From contig JAJPJU010000052.1 in NCBI GenBank assembly GCA_021324035.1, positions 1 through 10,268 on the forward strand: a DNA stretch of 10,268 bases. The letters run 5' to 3'. The stretch is from Spartobacteria bacterium (lineage in GTDB: Bacteria > Verrucomicrobiota > Verrucomicrobiia > Chthoniobacterales > UBA10450). Numbering within the stretch: the stretch's first letter is position 1; the number at the start of each line of letters is the position of its first letter. Below the pieces are notes generated by a model, which worked only from the letters and a program-made list of their open reading frames with translations, searched no databases and was not told where the DNA came from. This document shows positions 6,023-10,268 of this stretch, in pieces. The position numbers and the translations under genes are program-made.

Positions 6023-6938
6023 GTCCCTGCATATTCTTGATACGCGCCAGCTTGGTCACGCTGGGATCGTTGCCGCGACCGCGCTCAAAACAGACGACGG
6101 GATCGCGCTGTTCGACACCGGTCCAGAGTCGACTTTTGACAACGTCGTGACCGATCTTCGAAAGGCCGGATTCGATGCCGGCGACGTTCGGCGCGTTTTT
6201 CTCAGTCACATTCATTTCGATCACGCCGGTGCCGCCTGGCGATTCGCAGAAACAGCAACGATCTACGTGCACCCGCGCGGCGCTCCGCACTTGATCGATC
6301 CCGCCAAGTTGGTGGAATCAGCCACCCGGATTTTCGGAAGCGATATGGAGCGGCTCTGGGGTAAAATCGCGCCCGTTCCAAGGGAGCGGGTGAAGATTTT
6401 GGAGGACAACGAAATCGTCCGCGTGCCGCCGTTTGAAATTCGCGCGATCGCGACGCCCGGGCACGCCAGCCATCATCATGTCTATCATTGGGACGACAAC
6501 GTTTTTGGGGGCGATATCGCCGGAGTCCGGATCGGCAACGGTCCACCAATTCCGCCATTCGTTCCGCCCGAGCTCCACGTCGAGTCGTGGAGAGAATCGA
6601 TCGCCAAAATTAGAAATTTAAATCCGGCACAGCTTTATCTGCCCCACTTCGGAAGAGTTGAAGGATCAATTTCCGAACATCTCGATCTTCTCGACGAACG
6701 CGTCGCCCGCTGGAGCGAATGGTTTCGCGAGAAAATTCATACCGGCACGAGCGAGGTAGACCTCCGCTCCGAATTCGCCACCTTGGAACACTCCGAGATC
6801 GAAGCAGCATCTTCTGACCTCGTCACTTGTCACTCGTCACTTGTCACTTCTTACGAAGCCGCCGATCCTAGTTACATGGCAGTCAGCGCTGCGATCCGGT
6901 ACTGGAACAAATATCATCCCGAAGAAGTTACGCCCTGA
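6021..6938 (+). CDS. Metallo-beta-lactamase-fold hydrolase
   Basis: Probable Zn-dependent hydrolase of the MBL superfamily; the substrate is unknown. The 305-residue product has the full binuclear metal site: HIHFDH (H63, H65, D67, H68), TPGH (H148), GGD (D165) and PHFG (H209). The region after 210 is a helical C-terminal extension ending in a segment (SYMAVSAAIRYWNKYHPEE) like those of MBL-fold hydrolases of the lactonase/hydroxyacylglutathione hydrolase type. No signal peptide is present, so it is probably cytoplasmic. The start is taken as GTG 6021, which gives the conserved beta-strand SLHILDTRQLGHAG at once. A TTG at 5985 would add 12 residues that read through the heptad array. Residues 268-276 (VTCHSSLVT) are encoded by a second copy of that heptad array, lying between the fold and the conserved tail, and look like a neutral in-frame insertion. 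Confidence 0.9.
   Translation: MSLHILDTRQLGHAGIVAATALKTDDGIALFDTGPESTFDNVVTDLRKAGFDAGDVRRVFLSHIHFDHAGAAWRFAETATIYVHPRGAPHLIDPAKLVESATRIFGSDMERLWGKIAPVPRERVKILEDNEIVRVPPFEIRAIATPGHASHHHVYHWDDNVFGGDIAGVRIGNGPPIPPFVPPELHVESWRESIAKIRNLNPAQLYLPHFGRVEGSISEHLDLLDERVARWSEWFREKIHTGTSEVDLRSEFATLEHSEIEAASSDLVTCHSSLVTSYEAADPSYMAVSAAIRYWNKYHPEEVTP
6821..6848. repeat. Heptamer tandem array inside coding sequence, 4 x 7 bp (YGTCACT type)
   Basis: CGTCACT at 6821 and 6835 alternates with TGTCACT at 6828 and 6842, giving four exact 7-bp units. It is the same heptamer family as at 6002-6022. In the host gene it is translated as VTCHSSLVT near residues 268-276, and the reading frame continues unbroken into a conserved-looking C-terminus. 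Confidence 0.92.
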
Positions 6939-6964
6939 TTGGTTGCGATCGGCGAACTAATTGC

Positions 6965-8029
6965 GTGAGAACCTTTTTCGCTATCGTCGCACTCACGGTG
7001 TCTATTGGAAATGCGGCCGAACTTCAGGAGGTCGCCAGTTTTGCCGATCGGCAAGTCACCGGTGTCGGCGTGTCCGTAAAATCCGGCCGCATCTTCGTGA
7101 ATTTTCCGAATTGGTCGGACGATCACACCATTTCGGTGGCGGAAATTGTAAATGGCACGCTCAAATCTTTTCCGAACGAAGAGTGGAACAAACCGGGTGA
7201 TCCCGCGTCGCATTTTAGCTGCGTGCAAAGCGTTGTGGTCGACGACCAGGACAATCTTTGGATCCTCGATCCGGCGTCTCCCAAAATGCAGGGAATCGTT
7301 AAAGGCGGACCGAAATTGGTCAAAGTCGATCTTCGAACGAACCAGGTCGTCCAAAAAATTCCGTTCGGCGAAGACGTTGCTCCAACCAAGAGCTACCTCA
7401 ATGACGTCAGAATCAACACCCGCACCGGCAAAGCTTTCATCACCGATTCCGGCAAAGGCGCGATCATCGTGGTCGATCTCAAGACCGGAAAATCGCGTCG
7501 ATTGTTGGACGGTCACATCTCAACCCAGCCCGAGAAAGACGTCCAACTCACCGTCGACGGCAAACAGTTAATCGATCAGAAAACGAAAAGGTCGCCCCAG
7601 ATTGCAGCGGACGGCATCGCGTTCGCACCGAATGAGGGTTTTCTCTACTATCATGCCCTGACCGGTCACACCCTCTACCGCATCCGGACGGCTGACTTGG
7701 TCGACGAAAAGCTTTCCGAAAAAGATCTCGAATCGAAAGTCGAGAACGTTGGCGATACTCCTGCGCCTGACGGAATGCTGGAAGCTCCGGACGGAAGCAT
7801 TTACCTGACCGACATCGAAGGAGGCGCCATCGTGCACTGGGATCCGCTTTCCAAAAATATCGAGCCGGTGATCGCCGATGAACAATTGCTTTGGCCGGAC
7901 ACGCTCAGCTGGGGACCGCACGGGGAATTGTATGTCACGGCCTCCCAGATCGAAAACATGCCGAGATTTAACAACGGCGTTTCAGCCCGGACCAGTCCCT
8001 ACAAGCTTTGGAAGATTACGGGCCTGTAA
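6965..8029 (+). CDS. Secreted major royal jelly protein/yellow-family beta-propeller
   Basis: A 354-residue secreted protein resembling the bacterial members of the MRJP/yellow family, which adopt a six-bladed propeller. The start is GTG 6965; the signal peptide is about 1-18 (hydrophobic core FFAIVALTVSIG, cleavage near GNA-A). Family-like stretches are LNDVRINTRTGKAFITDSG (about 144-162), a hydrophobic DGIAFAP and LYYHALTGHTLYRI near the middle, YLTDIEGGAIVHWDP (about 280-294), WPDTLSWGPHGELYVTASQ and the C-terminal PYKLWKI. Its biological role in bacteria is not established; a sugar- or amine-binding or dopachrome-like activity is possible but unsupported here. It follows the MBL gene after 26 nt, so the two are probably co-transcribed. 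No Shine-Dalgarno is visible. Confidence 0.85.
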   Translation: MRTFFAIVALTVSIGNAAELQEVASFADRQVTGVGVSVKSGRIFVNFPNWSDDHTISVAEIVNGTLKSFPNEEWNKPGDPASHFSCVQSVVVDDQDNLWILDPASPKMQGIVKGGPKLVKVDLRTNQVVQKIPFGEDVAPTKSYLNDVRINTRTGKAFITDSGKGAIIVVDLKTGKSRRLLDGHISTQPEKDVQLTVDGKQLIDQKTKRSPQIAADGIAFAPNEGFLYYHALTGHTLYRIRTADLVDEKLSEKDLESKVENVGDTPAPDGMLEAPDGSIYLTDIEGGAIVHWDPLSKNIEPVIADEQLLWPDTLSWGPHGELYVTASQIENMPRFNNGVSARTSPYKLWKITGL

Positions 8030-8081
8030 TCTTTCCATTTTCGTGCATTTTTCGGCGGGAAATCTCCGTTGCGCACGACTT

Positions 8082-8588
8082 GTGCTCTCATCGAAACTCC
8101 CCAAACCAGTGGTCGATCCAAAGACATTCGAAAAATTGCTTCCAATTGCCGTTCGATGGGCAATGAAGCAGGAAGAATTTGTCCTGAAACATGGCAGCGC
8201 CCTCTGTTCGCGTCACCTGGCTGACGCAACCATGGCCGGCGTCAAAGATCCTCATCGGATCAGAGTGCTGGTAGTCGATCGGATTCTGCTGCCCGAGGAT
8301 CCCAATCTCGCGGATGCGTCAAAGCGCATCGGAATTCTCACCGAAGACACCCGTTGCATGGGATTTGGTCACGCTTTGATTATTCGAGTCGATGCCTGGA
8401 ACGAACGCGAATTGATCGTGCATAACTTTGTTCATATCGCCCAATGCGAGCGCGCCGGCGGATTGGAACAATGGTGCCGCGAATATCTCGGCAACCGGAC
8501 AAACTGCGCGAAGTTCACCGTCGGCTCGCTCGAAGAAGAAGCGCGCGATTTTGCCCGAGAGATTTGTCACGCCGGTGCCGCCGCGTAA
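8082..8588 (+). CDS. Hypothetical protein with degenerate HExxH-like motif (HNFVH)
   Basis: A 168-residue soluble protein from the chosen GTG at 8082; alternatives in frame are GTG 8043 (13 residues longer) and GTG 8109 (9 residues shorter). Its pattern resembles a family I recall as carrying a metallopeptidase-like HELVHxxQYERxGG helix. Here the corresponding stretch is HNFVHIAQCERAGG (114-127): both histidines H114 and H118 are kept, but the catalytic glutamate is asparagine N115 (codon AAC, 8424-8426). A downstream SLEEEA (149-154) sits where a third metal ligand could lie. There is no signal peptide. It lies 52 nt after the MRJP gene. It may bind a metal without protease activity, or have a non-enzymatic role; the family assignment is from memory and moderately sure. 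Confidence 0.75.
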   Translation: MLSSKLPKPVVDPKTFEKLLPIAVRWAMKQEEFVLKHGSALCSRHLADATMAGVKDPHRIRVLVVDRILLPEDPNLADASKRIGILTEDTRCMGFGHALIIRVDAWNERELIVHNFVHIAQCERAGGLEQWCREYLGNRTNCAKFTVGSLEEEARDFAREICHAGAAA

Positions 8589-8652
8589 CTCGCGCGCAAC
8601 TTTTTGCGGCCGGTTTGAATAACCCTCTATCTCGCGTCGTCCATTCTTCCGT

Positions 8653-8661
8653 GAAAGGGAA
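8653..8661 (+). promoter_or_regulatory. Possible Shine-Dalgarno (GAAAGGGAA) for the 38-aa protein
   Basis: A purine run with AGGGA about 8 nt before the ATG at 8669. It would favour that start over the in-frame ATG at 8663, which is too close. Weak evidence because the genome rarely shows such sites. Confidence 0.4.
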
Positions 8662-8668
8662 AATGGGG

Positions 8669-8785
8669 ATGCACTTATCCGATAAAATTAAAAACGCAGG
8701 TGCAACGGGATACATTTTGCTTTGGCTGCTCGGAATACCGTTGCCGATTTTGTTTCTGATCTTTCTGCTGCGCGGATGCACCTAA
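8669..8785 (+). CDS. Small single-helix membrane protein (38 aa)
   Basis: A 38-residue product: a short amphipathic polar N-terminus (HLSDKIKNAG, 2-11), a 20-plus-residue hydrophobic helix (about 14-34) with IPLPILFLIFLL, and a RGCT end. The helix contains a PxP-like GIPLP kink. An in-frame ATG at 8663 would give 40 residues, and a GTG at 8651 slightly more. It recalls short membrane peptides ending in LLRGCx that I believe occur in several bacterial phyla, but I cannot name the family. It is probably real, given its clean hydrophobic pattern between two genes on the same strand. Confidence 0.62.
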   Translation: MHLSDKIKNAGATGYILLWLLGIPLPILFLIFLLRGCT

Positions 8786-8843
8786 GAAAGTAAGAATTAG
8801 GAATTAAGAATTTCTTAATTCCTAATTCTTAATTCATACTTTC
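8786..8843. repeat. Facing heptamer arrays forming a near-perfect AT-rich hairpin
   Basis: Perfect 19-bp inverted repeat, 8792-8810 with 8812-8830, around a single central T. Each arm is built of 7-bp units: TAAGAAT at 8791 and 8805 around TAGGAAT at 8798, then TTAATTC at 8814 and 8828 around CTAATTC at 8821. Outer GAAAGT (8786-8791) pairs with ACTTTC (8838-8843) across a bulge. It starts directly after the 38-aa gene and ends 3 nt before ATG 8847. It is much richer in A+T than its surroundings. Confidence 0.93.
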
Positions 8844-8846
8844 GCG

Positions 8847-9074
8847 ATGGTCAGTAACACTGAGATCGCGGTTTGGACTATCTCAGCATTGCTTGCCATC
8901 GGAATCGGCGCCGGCAAGTACTCTAAATATAAATCCCGCCAGAAAATGGTCCGCGACTTTGCCAACATGGATCCGGAGCAGCGCGAAAAACTTCTCAGCC
9001 GGTTACAACCCGACATGCAGATGGAAATCCGGCAGGAGCTGATGAAGCGGTTTCGCGTCAAAAGCGACCTGTGA
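8847..9074 (+). CDS. Small membrane-anchored hypothetical protein (75 aa)
   Basis: A 75-residue product with one N-terminal hydrophobic helix (about 7-22, IAVWTISALLAIGIGAG) followed by a basic segment (KYSKYKSRQK, 24-33) and a helical cytoplasmic part with FANMDPEQREKLLSRLQPDMQMEIRQELMKRF. The basic flank predicts the C-terminal part inside the cell. No recognised domain. ATG 8847 directly follows a heptad hairpin and lacks a Shine-Dalgarno. It is likely cotranscribed with its neighbours on the same strand. Confidence 0.72.
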   Translation: MVSNTEIAVWTISALLAIGIGAGKYSKYKSRQKMVRDFANMDPEQREKLLSRLQPDMQMEIRQELMKRFRVKSDL

Positions 9075-9105
9075 CGTTGCATAAACGGGTCGCGCGTTAG
9101 ACCTT

Positions 9106-9110
9106 GGAGG
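9106..9110 (+). promoter_or_regulatory. GGAGG Shine-Dalgarno-like motif very close to GTG 9112
   Basis: A full GGAGG lies only 1 nt before the GTG at 9112, tighter than the usual 5-9 nt. It may be chance, or the start may be read differently, but no better downstream start keeps the membrane helix. Confidence 0.35.
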
Positions 9111-9111
9111 G

Positions 9112-9732
9112 GTGGACGCGCCGCCCAAAACCCCTCTTCGCCGCATTGGTCATTGGGCCGCGGAGTTGGTTTTGGTTTTTCTCGGAGCCTATGCCGCGTT
9201 TTGGCTGACCAATTATCAGCAGCACCGGGCGGATGTTCATCGTCACGACCAAATCCTTGCCTGGCTCGAAGATCGAATGCAACAGGGGCTTCGAAATACG
9301 ACCGAAGATGTGCAACGGCACGACCAATTAGCGGCGGAATTTCACCGGGCGTTGGCAGATGGAGAAATGCCGCCGCTGCGTCCGTTTTCATTCAACACGG
9401 ATTACAGCGCCAGCGATATGTCGAGCTTGCTTCAATCCGGCGGTTACGAAGTACTCGATATCAAGACGCTCGCCGCTGTGCATGAGCTTGAATCAGTCAT
9501 CCGCGGGGGCTTGGACCGAATGACACATTACCAGAAACTCAGCGATGAATTGATCTGGCCCAATCTCGATCAGGATATCTCGTTCTTTTACGATCCGGCT
9601 ACCAGGAAACTGCGAAAACGATTTGCGCGGTATCCCGACATACTCGACGACACAGCCAAGTTTTTTCACGACTTGGAAAAAGCGAAGCGCGAGTTACTGA
9701 GCCAGATTCAAGCGGAACGCCAAAAACATTGA
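9112..9732 (+). CDS. Membrane-anchored conserved hypothetical protein (206 aa)
   Basis: A 206-residue protein with one N-terminal membrane helix (about 15-33, AAELVLVFLGAYAAFWL) and a soluble, mostly helical domain. The helix is followed by NYQQHRADVHRHDQILAWLE, reminiscent of the small membrane families that share an ELxxVFxGVxxAFWxxN pattern (DUF6090-like), though I cannot confirm membership. The middle has DYSASDMSSLLQSGGYEVLD (97-116), and a later part (QKLSDELIWPNLDQDISFFYDP, 141-162) looks conserved. The C-terminus is a charged coiled-coil-like helix (184-204). The GTG start follows a GGAGG at only 1 nt. The next gene starts 10 nt after its stop. Confidence 0.78.
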   Translation: MDAPPKTPLRRIGHWAAELVLVFLGAYAAFWLTNYQQHRADVHRHDQILAWLEDRMQQGLRNTTEDVQRHDQLAAEFHRALADGEMPPLRPFSFNTDYSASDMSSLLQSGGYEVLDIKTLAAVHELESVIRGGLDRMTHYQKLSDELIWPNLDQDISFFYDPATRKLRKRFARYPDILDDTAKFFHDLEKAKRELLSQIQAERQKH

Positions 9733-9742
9733 TCTCCCTCGC

Positions 9743-10144
9743 GTGAGCGCGTCCGTTTTCGAAATGGCGGTGATTGTTCAGCCCGGCGATATCGACGGAC
9801 TGAATCACGTCAACAACACTGTTTATCTGCGCTGGGTTCAGGAGGTCGCGACCGCGCATTGGGAGTCGCTCGCCAGCCCTGAAGCTCAGGCTGCGATGGG
9901 TTGGGTCGTCGTTCGCCACGAGATCGATTACAAAACAGCGGCAAATCTCGGCGACGAAATTTTACTCCGCACCTGGGTCGGGGAAGCGAGCCGTTTGAAG
10001 TTCGAGCGCTTCACTGAAATCCGGCGCAAGACCGATAATCAACTTCTCTCCCAAGCCCGCACTCTCTGGGTGCCGATTGACTGGAAAACCGGCAAACCCA
10101 CTCGCGTGCCGGCCGATGTCCGCAGCCGATTTTCGGTTTCTTAA
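9743..10144 (+). CDS. Acyl-CoA thioesterase, 4HBT/YbgC-like hotdog fold
   Basis: A 133-residue hotdog-fold thioesterase that probably hydrolyses acyl-CoA or acyl-ACP. The hallmark is DIDGLNHVNNTVYLRW (16-31), equivalent to the 4-hydroxybenzoyl-CoA thioesterase D-x-D-x-x-G-x-V-x-x-x-x-Y motif. D18 aligns with the catalytic Asp17 of that enzyme, although the Gly is replaced so that the loop reads GLNHVNN, as in FadM/YbgC-like proteins. The rest, ISYxT-like EIDYKTAANLGDEILLRTWV (72-91) and LWVPID (107-112), fits the beta-strands of the fold. GTG 9743 is used; an ATG at 9764 would cut the first strand short. It lies 10 nt after the preceding gene, so it is likely in the same operon. It ends in a 4-nt overlap with a convergent gene. 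Confidence 0.88.
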   Translation: MSASVFEMAVIVQPGDIDGLNHVNNTVYLRWVQEVATAHWESLASPEAQAAMGWVVVRHEIDYKTAANLGDEILLRTWVGEASRLKFERFTEIRRKTDNQLLSQARTLWVPIDWKTGKPTRVPADVRSRFSVS

Positions 10145-10268
10145 TTCAAACTTTCTTTTGCGGCCACGTAATCAGTTTCGCCGTTCCGATAAATCAGTTT
10201 GTCCTTTTCAAAACGGACAAACGACCAGAAGACGCGATCAAAAAACTGACCGTTGCCGATTGGTATCA
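10141..10268 (-). CDS. C-terminus of an unidentified protein (5' part outside window)
   Basis: The minus strand is open from the right edge to a TAA at 10143-10141: 41 residues containing FFDRVFWSFVRFEKDKLIYRNG and ending KESLN. No homologue is recognised. Codon use is like the neighbours, and its stop overlaps the stop of the thioesterase (shared TTAA at 10141-10144), as expected for tightly packed convergent genes. It may be the tail of any globular protein. Confidence 0.6.
   Translation of the reverse strand, partial: IPIGNGQFFDRVFWSFVRFEKDKLIYRNGETDYVAAKESLN

Noticed and set aside
6821..6848. CRISPR-like repeat
   Set aside because: Units are 7 bp and contiguous without spacers; it is a simple tandem array.
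7878..8081. Upstream extension of the HNFVH protein gene
   Set aside because: It overlaps the 3' end of the MRJP-like gene in another frame and the added residues have no protein-like pattern; starts at 8043, 8082 or 8109 are more plausible.

Overview
This is a moderately GC-rich bacterial chromosome segment, densely packed with short gaps, and mostly ordinary housekeeping and conserved-hypothetical genes. Very few genes have a recognisable Shine-Dalgarno sequence. Gene content (DinG-type helicase, LptF/LptG-type permease, tRNA-dihydrouridine synthase, ErpA-type Fe-S carrier), a royal-jelly/yellow-type secreted protein and the repeat style suggest a soil Verrucomicrobiota (Chthoniobacterales/'Spartobacteria'-like). 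That placement is inference from general resemblance, not a database match.

Layout. Positions 1-1628 (minus) hold the N-terminal ~542 codons of a DinG/XPD-like Fe-S helicase that runs off the left edge. It diverges from an lptG-like permease (1738-2874), which overlaps by 4 nt a small conserved protein of unknown function (2871-3371). A compound palindrome (3375-3436) separates this pair from a dihydrouridine synthase (3498-4547). The 3' end of that gene contains a second palindrome of the same design, and its stop overlaps the start of an ErpA/IscA-type protein (4544-4915). A convergent Lys/Ser/Ala-rich lipoprotein follows (4955-5221, minus). Then come plus-strand genes: a four-helix membrane protein (5349-5939), a metallo-beta-lactamase-fold hydrolase (6021-6938), a secreted MRJP/yellow-family beta-propeller (6965-8029), a protein with a degenerate HExxH-like motif (8082-8588), two tiny membrane proteins (8669-8785, 8847-9074), a one-helix membrane protein (9112-9732) and a hotdog thioesterase (9743-10144). 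The thioesterase stop overlaps that of a convergent gene cut by the right edge.

The most unusual signal is not a gene. Five short tandem arrays, each with a period of 7 bp but built on several different heptamers, lie in the window. Four sit within about 0-12 nt of a start codon (1738, 5349, 6021, 8847), where a ribosome-binding site would be expected. The fifth lies inside the metallo-beta-lactamase gene and is translated in frame. The one at 8791-8834 is two heptad arrays facing each other, forming a near-perfect hairpin. Together with the two GGCGTCT-type compound palindromes this points to a genome carrying at least two classes of short dispersed repeat that colonise gene boundaries and sometimes extend into coding ends. 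I found no complete defence system, phage, transposase, CRISPR array, tRNA or rRNA.
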